This document shows positions 38,685-48,159 of a stretch of 64,000 bases of DNA, piece by piece. The translations under genes were made by a program, and so were the position numbers. This stretch comes from Conexibacter sp. S30A1 (GTDB lineage Bacteria; Actinomycetota; Thermoleophilia; Solirubrobacterales; Solirubrobacteraceae). The stretch covers positions 1,612,001 to 1,676,000 of the forward strand of contig NZ_CP097127.1 in NCBI RefSeq assembly GCF_023330665.1, in the 5' to 3' direction. Below the pieces are notes generated by a model. The model ran no database searches and had not been told where the DNA came from. It saw nothing but the letters and a program-made list of their open reading frames with translations. Numbering within the stretch: position 1 is the stretch's first letter; each line of letters opens with the position of its first letter.

Positions 38685-39701
38685 ATGAGCACGACAGACA
38701 CCGCGGCCATCACCGTCGCGAACCTGCGCAAGCAGTTCGGCGAGTTCGAGGCCGTCAAGGGAGTCAGCTTCGAGGTTGGGGCTGGGGAGGTCTTCGGCTT
38801 CCTCGGCCCCAACGGCGCCGGCAAGAGCACCACGATCAACATGCTCTGCACGCTGCTGACGCCGACCTCCGGCCGGGCTCGCGTCGCCGGGCACGACGTC
38901 GTCGCAGAGCGTGACGACGTGCGGCGCAACATCGGGCTGGTCTTCCAGGACCCGACGCTCGACGGCTACCTGACCGCCGCCCAGAACCTGAAGCTGCACG
39001 CCGAGCTCTACGGTGTCCCCACCAAGCTGGTGGGGCCGCGCATGGAACAGGTGCTCAGGATGGTGGGCCTCTGGGAGCGCAAGGACGGGCAGGTGATGTC
39101 GTTCTCCGGCGGCATGCGCCGGCGCCTGGAGATCGCGCGCGGGCTGATGCACTCGCCGCGCGTGCTGTTCCTCGACGAGCCGACGATCGGGCTCGATCCG
39201 CAGACCCGCCGTTCGATCTGGACCTACATCCGCCAGCTCCAGGAGCGTGAGGAGATCACCATCTTCATGACGACCCACTACATGGACGAGGCCGAGTGGT
39301 GCGACCGGATCGCGATCATGGACCAGGGCCAGATCGTCGCGCTCGACACGCCCGAGCGCCTAAAGGCCGGCGTCGGGGCCGACCGTGTGACGCTCCAGAC
39401 CGATGACAACGACGCGGCGATCGCCGCGCTGCGCGAGCGCCTCGGCGTGCAGGCGCAGATCGCGGAGGGGGCCGTCACCTTCAGGATCCAGGCGGGCGAG
39501 CAGTTCGTGCCGCGGCTGTTTGCCGAGTTTGACCCGGCCCGCAACCCGGACCTGCCGGCGATCAGCAGCGTCAGCGTCTCCCGCCCCACGCTCGACGATG
39601 TCTTCATGTCCTTCACCGGCTCGACGATCCGCGACGCCGAGGAGGATCCCTCCAAGCTCCGAAACCGGGTGATGATGCAGATGATGGGAGGCCGCCGATG
39701 A
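38685..39701 (+). CDS. ABC transporter ATPase, DrrA-type drug exporter
   Basis: The 338-residue ATPase has Walker A GPNGAGKST at 41-49, Q-loop VFQDP, signature FSGGMRRRLEIARGL, Walker B VLFLDEPTIGLDP and switch His in TTHYMDEAEWC. A C-terminal domain (225-310) resembles the regulatory domain of DrrA, the daunorubicin exporter ATPase. It overlaps the permease gene by 4 bp and follows padR, so it is probably a repressed multidrug or metabolite efflux pump. Confidence 0.92.
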   Translation: MSTTDTAAITVANLRKQFGEFEAVKGVSFEVGAGEVFGFLGPNGAGKSTTINMLCTLLTPTSGRARVAGHDVVAERDDVRRNIGLVFQDPTLDGYLTAAQNLKLHAELYGVPTKLVGPRMEQVLRMVGLWERKDGQVMSFSGGMRRRLEIARGLMHSPRVLFLDEPTIGLDPQTRRSIWTYIRQLQEREEITIFMTTHYMDEAEWCDRIAIMDQGQIVALDTPERLKAGVGADRVTLQTDDNDAAIAALRERLGVQAQIAEGAVTFRIQAGEQFVPRLFAEFDPARNPDLPAISSVSVSRPTLDDVFMSFTGSTIRDAEEDPSKLRNRVMMQMMGGRR

Positions 39702-40579
39702 CCGCCACCGCCGACCCGCCGCTCGACCCCACTGAGGTCGTCCGCGTGCACGTCCCGCACCGCAGCGCTCGTTCGGAGCTGCGCGCGATCAAGATCGTCT
39801 GGCGCCGCGAGCTGATCCGCTTCGTCAACGACCGCATGCGAATCGTGACCTCACTGGTGCAGCCGTTCCTGTTTCTGTTCGTGCTCGGCGGCGGCCTTCA
39901 GCGCCTCGCGAGCGCCGGCACCCACGGTGTCAACCTGAAGACCTTCATCTACCCGGGGATCCTCTGCATGACGGTGATGTTCACGGCCATGTTCAGCGCC
40001 GCGTCGATCGTCTGGGACCGTGAGTTCGGCTTCCTGCGCGAGATGATGGTCGCACCCGTGCGCCGCAGCTCGATCGTGATCGGCAAATGCCTGGGCGGCG
40101 CCACGGTGGCGGGCGCCCAGGGGGTCATCGTGCTCGCCATCGCCGGGCTTGTCGGCGTCCCCTACGCGCCCGGCCTGATCTTCGGCGCGCTCGGGCTGCT
40201 GCTGCTGTTGGCCTTCGCGATCACGGCATTCGGGCTCAGCGTCGCGATCCGCATCAAGCAGATGCAGTCGTTCATGGGTGTCATGCAGATGATCGTGATG
40301 CCGATGTATTTCATCTCCGGCGCGCTGTTCCCGTCAAGCGGCCTGCCCACCTGGCTGACCGTGCTCAACCGCGTGGACCCGCTCGCCTACGCGGTCGATC
40401 CGATGCGCCGGCTGGTGTTCGCTCACATCGACATCTCGGCCGCGGCGCGCAGGGCACTTGACCCCGGCATCCACTGGTGGGGCTGGCGCATGCCGGCGGT
40501 GCTCGAGATCTGCGTGGTGCTGCTGCTCGGCCTCGGCCTGCTGGCCGTCGCGATCTGGGAGTTCTCGGCGACCGAGTAG
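39698..40579 (+). CDS. ABC-2 type permease, DrrB-type
   Basis: A 293-residue permease with six membrane helices: a cytoplasmic N-terminus of 50 residues, helix 1 SLVQPFLFLFVLGGGL, TFIYPGILCMTVMFTAMFSA, then the ABC-2 region EFGFLREMMVAPVRRSSIVI (coupling motif), IAGLVGVPYAPGLIFGALGL, MYFISGALFPSSGLPTWL and a last helix EICVVLLLGLGLLAVAIWEF. Partner of the preceding ATPase (ATGA-type overlap). A strong hairpin follows the stop. Confidence 0.92.
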   Translation: MTATADPPLDPTEVVRVHVPHRSARSELRAIKIVWRRELIRFVNDRMRIVTSLVQPFLFLFVLGGGLQRLASAGTHGVNLKTFIYPGILCMTVMFTAMFSAASIVWDREFGFLREMMVAPVRRSSIVIGKCLGGATVAGAQGVIVLAIAGLVGVPYAPGLIFGALGLLLLLAFAITAFGLSVAIRIKQMQSFMGVMQMIVMPMYFISGALFPSSGLPTWLTVLNRVDPLAYAVDPMRRLVFAHIDISAAARRALDPGIHWWGWRMPAVLEICVVLLLGLGLLAVAIWEFSATE

Positions 40580-40600
40580 CCGAGCGGACACGCTGCTGCC

Positions 40601-40628
40601 GTGCCGCTGGCCAGCGGGCCAGCGGCAC
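40601..40628 (+). terminator. Terminator-like hairpin after the exporter genes
   Basis: GTGCCGCTGGCC (40601-40612), a 4-base AGCG loop, then the exact complement (40617-40628), 21 bp past the permease stop. The 12-bp GC stem is not followed by a T-run. Confidence 0.6.
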
Positions 40629-40681
40629 GAGCTCAGGCGACGGACGGGATGCCGCCTACGCCGCGGGTATTGTTCGCGCCA

Positions 40682-41914
40682 ATGGGGTACGTCCCGGATC
40701 GGGAGGTGATCGGGCGCTATGCGCGTCTGCTGGTCGAGTTCGCCCTTGGTCAGGGCGAGGGGATCGCGGCCGGCGACGTCGTGCAGGTCAATGGCTCGGA
40801 CGCCTGCAAGCCGCTGTATGTCGAGGCCTGCAGGGCCGTGTGGCGAGCGGGCGGGCACGTGATCCACTCCTACATGCCCTCCGAGGACGACCGGGACGAC
40901 GTCAGGCGGGCGTTCTACGAGCTCGCCTCGGAGGAACAGCTCACATTCGTCCCCGACGTCTACGCGCGGGGCCTCGTGGACCAGGTCGACCACGACCTCG
41001 TGCTCTACGCCCCGGCCCGGCCGCGGTCGCTCGATGGGATCGACCCGGCCAGGCAGATGGCCCGGGGACAGGCGTGGCTGCCCGTGCGCCAGTGGGAGCA
41101 GGAGAAGGAGAACCGCGGCGCCTACAGCTGGACGATCGCCTCCTACGGCACGCCCGGCATGGCGGCGGAGGCTCACATGACAATCGAGGAGTACTGGCAG
41201 CAGATCATCCGCGCCTGCTTTCTGGACCATGAGGATCCGGTGGTGCGCTGGCGCGAGGTGCGCGACGCGATCCGCGTCACGCGCGACCGGCTGAACGCCC
41301 TGGGGATCAGCCGCATGCACATCGATGGCCCTGACGCCGACCTGCAGGTGACGCTCGGCGAGCGACGCCTGTGGCGCGACGGTGTGGGTGCCAACGTCCC
41401 GAGCTTCGAGGTCTTCACCTCACCGGACTGGCGCGGCACGGAGGGCTGGATCCGCTTCAGCGAGCCGCTGTATGCGTTCGGGTCACTGATCCGCGGGATC
41501 GAGCTCGAGTTCGAGGGTGGGCGTGTGGCGCGCGCCATCGCGTCAGAGAACGAGCACCTGCTGCACGAGATGCTCGCGACCGAGAACGCCGACCGGGTCG
41601 GCGAGTTCTCGCTGACCGACGCGCGCCTCTCGCCGATCGACCGCTTCATGGCCGACACGCTGTATGACGAGAACATGGGCGGGCCATACGGCAACACACA
41701 CCTGGCGCTGGGCAACGCCTACCAGGACACCTACGACGGTGACCCCGCCACGCTCACACAGGGCGAGTGGCGAGCGCTCGGCTTCAACGAGTCGGCGATC
41801 CACACCGACATCGTCTCCACCACCGACCGCACCGTCACCGCCACGCTGAGCGACGGCTCGCAGCGCGTGATCTACGCCGAGGGCCAGTTCCAGCTCGACG
41901 ACGTGACGCCGTAG
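40682..41914 (+). CDS. M29-family aminopeptidase, first tandem copy
   Basis: M29 enzymes are cytosolic dimeric metallo-aminopeptidases of broad specificity (AmpS, aminopeptidase T). The copy has 410 residues from the ATG at 40682, chosen by alignment to its neighbour (MGYVPDREVIGRYARLLVEF against MSYEPDPQVLERYGRVLVDF); the frame is open for 27 more codons. Metal-site landmarks are FTSPDWRGTEGWIRFSEPLY, the active-site Glu region around ENEHLLHEML, TLYDENMGGPYGNTHLALG and HTDIVSTTD. It overlaps no other gene and has its own 42-bp gap to the second copy, with which it shares over half of its residues. Confidence 0.9.
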   Translation: MGYVPDREVIGRYARLLVEFALGQGEGIAAGDVVQVNGSDACKPLYVEACRAVWRAGGHVIHSYMPSEDDRDDVRRAFYELASEEQLTFVPDVYARGLVDQVDHDLVLYAPARPRSLDGIDPARQMARGQAWLPVRQWEQEKENRGAYSWTIASYGTPGMAAEAHMTIEEYWQQIIRACFLDHEDPVVRWREVRDAIRVTRDRLNALGISRMHIDGPDADLQVTLGERRLWRDGVGANVPSFEVFTSPDWRGTEGWIRFSEPLYAFGSLIRGIELEFEGGRVARAIASENEHLLHEMLATENADRVGEFSLTDARLSPIDRFMADTLYDENMGGPYGNTHLALGNAYQDTYDGDPATLTQGEWRALGFNESAIHTDIVSTTDRTVTATLSDGSQRVIYAEGQFQLDDVTP

Positions 41915-41956
41915 CCAACCGCGGCGCTCGCCGCCGCTGGCCGGTAGGCTCGCGCC

Positions 41957-43180
41957 ATGAGCTACGAACCAGATCCACAGGTGCTTGAACGCTACGGCCG
42001 TGTCCTCGTCGACTTCGCGCTCGGCAACGGCGCCGGCATCAAGCCCGGCGACACGGTGCTCGTCATGGGCGCCGAGGAGACCAAGCCGCTGTTTGCCGAA
42101 GTCTGCCGCGCGGTCTGGCGCTCCGGTGGCAACGTGATCGAGCACCTGACGCTCACCCAGGATGAGCGCATCAACCTCGAGCGCGACTTCTACGAGCTGG
42201 CCGAAGACGCGCAGCTCGACTTCTTCGCGGCCAAGCTCATGCGAGGCATGCTTGACCAGAGCGACCACCTGCTTTACATCGCCGGCGAGCAGGATCCGCG
42301 AGCGATGGCCGACGTCGACCCGCAGAAGATGATGCGCCACCAGGCCGCGCAGATGCCGATGATGGGCTGGCGCCAGGAGAAGGAGGCGGCCGGCCTGCTG
42401 CACTGGACGATCGGACTCTGGGGGACAGCTGGGATGGCGGCCGAAGCGGAGCTGTCGCTCGAGCAGTACTGGGAGCAGATCATCCGCGCCTGTTTTCTCG
42501 ACGACAGCGACCCGATCGTCCGCTGGCGCGAGACCCAGGCCGAGATCACCCGCTACCGCGAGTGGCTGAACTCGCTTGCGATCGAGCGCCTGCACGTTGA
42601 GGCCGAAGGCACCGACCTCTGGCTGACGATCGGGTCAAAGCGCCGCTGGCTCGGCGGCGGCGGGCGCAACATCCCGAGCTTTGAGATCTTCACCTGCCCC
42701 GACTGGCGCGGCACGCAGGGCCACATCAGCTTTTCCGAGCCGCTCTACAGCCACGGCAAGGTCGCACGCGGCATCCGGCTGGAGTTCAAGGACGGGCTTG
42801 TCTCCTCAGCCACGGCCGAGGAGAACCCGGAGCTGATCGAGCAGATCGTCGCCGCGCCGGGCGGCAACCGGGTGGGCGAGTTCTCGCTGACCGACGCGCG
42901 GCTGTCGCGCATCGACCGCTTCATGGCGAACACGCTCTATGACGAGAACATGGGCGGCCCGTACGGGAACACGCACCTGGCGGTGGGAATGTCGTTCAAC
43001 ATCGCCTACGACGGTGAAGCCAGCGAGGTTGGCCAGGAAGAGTGGGAGGCCCTCGGCTTCAACCTGGCGGCCGCTGTCCACAACGACATCGTCTCCACCA
43101 CTGACCGCACCGTGACCGCGGTTATGCGCGACGGCTCGCAGCGCGTGATCTACGCCGACGGGCGCTTCCAGCTGGAGTAG
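41957..43180 (+). CDS. M29-family aminopeptidase, second tandem copy
   Basis: The 407-residue paralog of the gene before it, co-directional after a 42-bp gap. The same motifs are present: FTCPDWRGTQGHISFSEPLY, LIEQIVAAPGGNRVGEFSLT, TLYDENMGGPYGNTHLAVG, HNDIVSTTDRTVTAVMRDGS. Differences cluster in the N-terminal domain (residues 60-150), which could change substrate choice. Converges on the acyl-CoA dehydrogenase gene. Confidence 0.92.
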   Translation: MSYEPDPQVLERYGRVLVDFALGNGAGIKPGDTVLVMGAEETKPLFAEVCRAVWRSGGNVIEHLTLTQDERINLERDFYELAEDAQLDFFAAKLMRGMLDQSDHLLYIAGEQDPRAMADVDPQKMMRHQAAQMPMMGWRQEKEAAGLLHWTIGLWGTAGMAAEAELSLEQYWEQIIRACFLDDSDPIVRWRETQAEITRYREWLNSLAIERLHVEAEGTDLWLTIGSKRRWLGGGGRNIPSFEIFTCPDWRGTQGHISFSEPLYSHGKVARGIRLEFKDGLVSSATAEENPELIEQIVAAPGGNRVGEFSLTDARLSRIDRFMANTLYDENMGGPYGNTHLAVGMSFNIAYDGEASEVGQEEWEALGFNLAAAVHNDIVSTTDRTVTAVMRDGSQRVIYADGRFQLE

Positions 43181-43219
43181 GTCGCGCCGTAGCGAGCCGC
43201 CGCGGCCGCGGGGCCGGAC

Positions 43220-44371
<1,152 letters not shown>

Positions 44372-44429
44372 TTGCGGTTTCTCCTGGGATGGCTTTGCGA
44401 GCAGCCATGGCCGGACACCGGCCGGCTGA

Positions 44430-44445
44430 TTGACTAGTCAGTCAA
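44430..44445. promoter_or_regulatory. TetR-type palindrome upstream of the acyl-CoA dehydrogenase
   Basis: The core TGACTAGTCA (44431-44440) is a perfect 10-bp palindrome within TTGACTAGTCAGTCAA. Such GACTnnAGTC-type repeats upstream of acyl-CoA dehydrogenases are typical binding sites of TetR regulators of fatty-acid or branched-chain catabolism. It lies 59-74 bp before the start codon; no regulator gene is adjacent. Confidence 0.5.
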
Positions 44446-44521
44446 CACCAGGGCAGCTTAGCGCACGTCGCGCCCGCGGCGCACGTTTGTGAGCGACCGC
44501 CCGAACGGCTAGGCTGCGCGT

Positions 44522-44833
44522 ATGGCTGATTCAGATCGCGTCGAGCTCGAGGAGCTCGTGAACCGTCCCGGAACCTACTTCAACCCGCAGACCGAGGTGC
44601 TGATAATCGTCGACGACTCTCCCGAGCTGGACCAGGAGATCTTCAATATGGAGGAGTTTGAGGGCGCCGATTGGGTCCGTATCTCCGACGACGTGCCGGT
44701 CGACGAGGATCGTCGCGACGAGCTTCTGCAGCGCTTCCAGGTGCACTACCACCCAGGCGCCGTCTCGGAGCTGGGGCCCGACGACAGTGACGACGAGCTC
44801 GAGACCGATGACCAGGAGGTAGGCCGCGATTAG
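44522..44833 (+). CDS. Acidic hypothetical protein
   Basis: A 103-residue soluble protein with about one third Asp/Glu and few basic residues; the ends are most acidic (SELGPDDSDDELETDDQEVG). The centre (LIIVDDSPELDQEIFNMEEF, WVRISDDVPVDEDRRDELLQ) could fold. No known family comes to mind. It starts at an ATG, divergent from the acyl-CoA dehydrogenase and 30 bp before the epimerase-like gene, with which it may be co-transcribed. Confidence 0.65.
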   Translation: MADSDRVELEELVNRPGTYFNPQTEVLIIVDDSPELDQEIFNMEEFEGADWVRISDDVPVDEDRRDELLQRFQVHYHPGAVSELGPDDSDDELETDDQEVGRD

Positions 44834-44863
44834 CGCCGGCGGTGGCGGGGTATCGCACCGCCA

Positions 44864-46642
44864 GTGACGCGCTTCAGATTCAGGCTGGCCGGCGCGCTCG
44901 CTGCGTTGGCCACGCTTGCTGCTCTGGCGGGTAGCGCCCAAGCCGCGACCGTTGTGCTGGTGGCTCGCGATGGCCACACGCGGGTCGTTGAGAACCCCTA
45001 CTTGAGCGGCATCGCCGCCGACCCAAACCTGCCCGTTATAGCGCCAGCCCCACCCTGGCTGAGCGCTCCCGCGGAAGGCCTGACGTTTTCGGCGGCAGCG
45101 CGTTTGCCACTCGCGACCGTGGCCCGTGCGGGCGAGCGCAGAACCGTTCGCAAGCACCGTCACGGCCCCCGGCCGGTCACCTTCGCGCAGGCGCTGTTGC
45201 GACTGCGTAACAGCGGCTCGTTGGCGCCGGCGCTCTACAGCGCAGACCTGCGCAGCTGGCGTGCCGCGCTTGTGGAGGAGCGCCATCTTCCCAGCTGGCG
45301 AGCGGCGCAGCTCGCCGACGTCACCGCGACGCTGGACGAGATGGCCACCTACCGGCAGGTCACGGTCTCACGCCTGCCGGTGCTGATGCTCACGCTCGCC
45401 AACAACGCGACCTATTGGCGGCGAGGGCAGCGGCTCGCCAACGGCACCTCGGTCCAGTTTCAGGGCTCAGAGCTCGTCTGGCAGTATTACGCCGGGTCGG
45501 GCATACAGCTGCAGGTCCTGCACACCTTCGGAGAGGGTGACGGCTTCTACGAAGCCGGACCAAGCGACTACCCGAAGCTCGTCACACTGATGAGCGAGAT
45601 GATCCCGCTGGCCGTCCGCCGTGGCGGCGGGCTGGCCTGGGAGTACTACTTCAACTGGGAGGGTGGTCGCCCGCCATGGGTCAGTGCGATGGCCCAGGCA
45701 ACCGGACTTGAAGCGCTGACAAACGCCTACCTGGCAACCGGCAACGAGCAGTACCTGACCGTGGCCCACAACGCGCTTGGCCTGTTCCAAACACCCCCGC
45801 CGGTCGGTGTCGCCGTCAAGACGCAACTCGGCACGCGCTACCTGCAGTACTCCTTTACGCCCAAGACCAACATCATCAACGCCTTCCTGCAAACGCTCCT
45901 GGGGCTCTATGACTACGGCCAGGTTTCGCAGGACCCGCTGGCCAACACGCTCTACGCGGACGGCAACCAGGTGGCGGAGGCAGAGCTGCCACGGTTCGTG
46001 ACGGGCGGCTGGTCGCTCTACCAGCCGGGCGAGCCCGATCCCCTCAACTACCACGTGCTGGTCACGGGCTTTCTGAAGCTGCTCTGCCAGAAAACGCAGA
46101 TCCCCGTGTACTGCTCGACTTACCAGCTGTTTGCAGGCGACCTGCTGCTGCGCCCGCAACTGACGCTGCTGACCACCACCGCACCGGCAGGCCGGCGCTT
46201 CGCGCTGCGCTTTGCGCTGAACAAGTACGCGGAGGTGGGCGTCGCCCTCGGCTCGCCCGGCCACTATCACATCTACACGAAGCGCTACTTCCTGGCTGGG
46301 ACACGCGCGTTCCCGGCGCCGAAGCTGCGCCCTGGTAAATACAGGCTGGCGATGTCGGTGACCGACCCGGTTGGTCATTACGCGCAGCTGGCGACGACTC
46401 TGAGCGTCTGCCGCGGAGGCTGCCCGCAGACGCCCGCGCCGCTGTTGCCCAGCACCGGCGCGGTACCGACGGTGAGCGTCCCCGTGCCACCGCCGACGAC
46501 AACACCCACAGTCGTCACGACCACCACCACCACCACGACGACCACCACCACCACAACGACCACGCCGACGACCACCACAACGACCACGCCAACCACGACC
46601 ACCACCACAACCACGCAGCCCACCGGCGGCAACCCCCTGTAG
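44864..46642 (+). CDS. Secreted D-glucuronyl C5-epimerase-like protein with Thr-rich tail
   Basis: The 592-residue product begins with a signal peptide (LAGALAALATLAALAGSAQA). Residues 215-430 match the C5-epimerase C-terminal family, which flips glucuronate to iduronate in heparan-type chains: LAWEYYFNWEGGRPPWVSAM, AQATGLEALTNAYLATGNEQ, KTNIINAFLQTLLGLYDYG. A beta domain (440-530) follows, then a 60-residue tail of almost pure Thr with Pro/Val encoded by repeated ACC/ACG codons, probably a flexible and possibly O-mannosylated wall spacer. The family suggests modification of an acidic exopolysaccharide; no cognate synthase is nearby and catalytic Tyr/Glu residues need structural checking. Start is a GTG (valine codon position) at 44864. 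Confidence 0.75.
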   Translation: MTRFRFRLAGALAALATLAALAGSAQAATVVLVARDGHTRVVENPYLSGIAADPNLPVIAPAPPWLSAPAEGLTFSAAARLPLATVARAGERRTVRKHRHGPRPVTFAQALLRLRNSGSLAPALYSADLRSWRAALVEERHLPSWRAAQLADVTATLDEMATYRQVTVSRLPVLMLTLANNATYWRRGQRLANGTSVQFQGSELVWQYYAGSGIQLQVLHTFGEGDGFYEAGPSDYPKLVTLMSEMIPLAVRRGGGLAWEYYFNWEGGRPPWVSAMAQATGLEALTNAYLATGNEQYLTVAHNALGLFQTPPPVGVAVKTQLGTRYLQYSFTPKTNIINAFLQTLLGLYDYGQVSQDPLANTLYADGNQVAEAELPRFVTGGWSLYQPGEPDPLNYHVLVTGFLKLLCQKTQIPVYCSTYQLFAGDLLLRPQLTLLTTTAPAGRRFALRFALNKYAEVGVALGSPGHYHIYTKRYFLAGTRAFPAPKLRPGKYRLAMSVTDPVGHYAQLATTLSVCRGGCPQTPAPLLPSTGAVPTVSVPVPPPTTTPTVVTTTTTTTTTTTTTTTTPTTTTTTTPTTTTTTTTQPTGGNPL

Positions 46643-46652
46643 CTTTGAGACA

Positions 46653-47855
46653 GTGAGCGCCCGCACGATCCTCTACACCGGTAAGGGCGGCGTCGGCAAA
46701 ACCTCGGTGGCTGGCGCAACCGCGGTTCGCATCGCAGCCGGCGGCCGCCGCACGCTGATCCTCTCAACCGACCCCGCCCACAGCCTCTCTGACTCGCTCC
46801 AGACCACTCTGGGCTCGCAGCCCACCCGAGTGGCGGCCAACCTGCATGCCGCGGAGATCGATGCCCAGGACGAGCTCAGCGGGCACTGGGGCGGCGTCCA
46901 AGCCTGGCTCGGCCGTGTGTTCGCCCAGCGCGGCCTTGACCGCATATCGGCGGAGGAGCTGACGGTGCCACCGGGATTCGATGAGCTGTTCGCGCTGCTG
47001 CGCCTGCGCGAACACCACGACTCGGGCGAGTGGGACGTGATTGTGATCGACTGCGCCCCGACCGGCGAGACGCTGCGGCTGCTGTCCTTCCCGGAAGCTG
47101 CGCGCTGGTGGCTCGAGAAGATCGTGCCGCTGCAGCGCGCGATCATCGCCACAGCCGCCCCGTTCGCGCGAACTGTCCTGGACCTGCCGTTGCCCACCGA
47201 TGCCGTGTTCGCCGATCTGCAGCGGCTGTCGGCCAACCTCATTGCGATGGACGCGATCCTGCGCGACAGCGACCACACCACGATCCGTCTCGTGATGGCG
47301 CCCGACCGCATGGTGATCGGCGAGGCGATGCGAACCTTCACGTACCTGAACCTCTACGGCTACCTGACCGACGCCGTGGTGGTCAACAAGGTCTTCCCCG
47401 CAGACGTGGGCGGCTACTTCGCCGGTTGGCGCGCGCATCAACAGGAGCAGCTCGCGCTGGTTCGCTCAGCGTTCTCACCCGTACCGGTGCTCGAGGTTCC
47501 CTACCTGGACCGCGAGGTGGTCGGCAGAGAGATGCTCGGCATCCTCGGCAGCGAGCTCTTTGACGGCGAGCCCTTCGGCGCCGGCCCGCTGGCCGGCGCC
47601 TCGCCCGACGCCATCCTCCACGCCGAGATCACCCAGACGGTGACGACCACCGCCGACGGAGCCACGCTCAGACTGACGATCCCCTTCGTCGAAAAGGCCG
47701 ACATCGGTCTCAAGCAGGTCGGACTGGAGCTGATCGTGACGGCCGGCAAGCAGCGGCGCACGGTTATGCTGCCACCGACGCTTGCCGCCTACACGGCAGT
47801 ATCGGGGACCTATGAGGACGGGGCGCTGGAGGTGTCATTCAAGCGTGAACGCTGA
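46653..47855 (+). CDS. ArsA/GET3-family ATPase
   Basis: The 400-residue ATPase has the deviant Walker A GKGGVGKTS at 10-18, LILSTDPAHSLSDSL (switch I), VIDCAPTGETLRLLSFPE (A-loop/switch II), VVVNKVFPADVGGYFAGWRAHQQEQL and a C-terminal alpha-crystallin-like domain (about 320-400, LRLTIPFVEKADIGLKQVGLELIVTA). It has a single ATPase half, as in GET3 and many bacterial homologues, and no ars genes nearby, so arsenite export is unlikely. A copy of the 24-bp palindrome encodes GAGPLAGA in the loop before the C-terminal domain. The end overlaps the next small gene by 11 bp. Confidence 0.9.
   Translation: MSARTILYTGKGGVGKTSVAGATAVRIAAGGRRTLILSTDPAHSLSDSLQTTLGSQPTRVAANLHAAEIDAQDELSGHWGGVQAWLGRVFAQRGLDRISAEELTVPPGFDELFALLRLREHHDSGEWDVIVIDCAPTGETLRLLSFPEAARWWLEKIVPLQRAIIATAAPFARTVLDLPLPTDAVFADLQRLSANLIAMDAILRDSDHTTIRLVMAPDRMVIGEAMRTFTYLNLYGYLTDAVVVNKVFPADVGGYFAGWRAHQQEQLALVRSAFSPVPVLEVPYLDREVVGREMLGILGSELFDGEPFGAGPLAGASPDAILHAEITQTVTTTADGATLRLTIPFVEKADIGLKQVGLELIVTAGKQRRTVMLPPTLAAYTAVSGTYEDGALEVSFKRER
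47577..47600. repeat. 24-bp palindromic repeat, copy B (inside the ArsA-family gene)
   Basis: Identical over 24 bases to the copies at 6223 and 62866 (GGCGCCGGC arms, CCGCTG loop). Encodes GAGPLAGA in an interdomain loop where extra residues are tolerable. Confidence 0.75.
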
Positions 47856-48105
47856 GCCCGACGACGAGATACCCGCCTCCGGCTGGGAGGCACCGGAAAC
47901 TGACGCGAGCCAGCCGGACACCGATCCGCTGGCGAAGCTGATCCAGGAGCTGCTCAGCGTAATGCCGGAGGAGATCCGCGTGCGCTTGACCGAGGCACTG
48001 AGCGCGCTGATCGAGGCGCTCCGCGCGCTGATCGACTGGGTACTCGCGAAGCTCGAGCGCAGTGCCGAGCCTGCCCCCGCGGTCAGGGACATCCCGATCC
48101 TCTGA
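47845..48105 (+). CDS. Small helical hypothetical protein coupled to the ArsA-family ATPase
   Basis: The gene starts at a GTG at 47845 inside the end of the ATPase gene (11-bp overlap), with GGAGGTG ten bases upstream, giving 86 residues. The N-terminal 30 are acidic and disordered; residues 32-70 form a long amphipathic helix (LAKLIQELLSVMPEEIRVRL, ALSALIEALRALIDWVLAKL) suited to membrane surface or partner binding. The overlap indicates coupled synthesis with the ATPase, perhaps as its partner or client adaptor; this is inference from position only. Confidence 0.7.
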   Translation: MNAEPDDEIPASGWEAPETDASQPDTDPLAKLIQELLSVMPEEIRVRLTEALSALIEALRALIDWVLAKLERSAEPAPAVRDIPIL

Positions 48106-48159
48106 CGAGATTTACAGCTGCCACCGCAAGATTCGCCGGAGTCTGCCGATGACAGAGGC

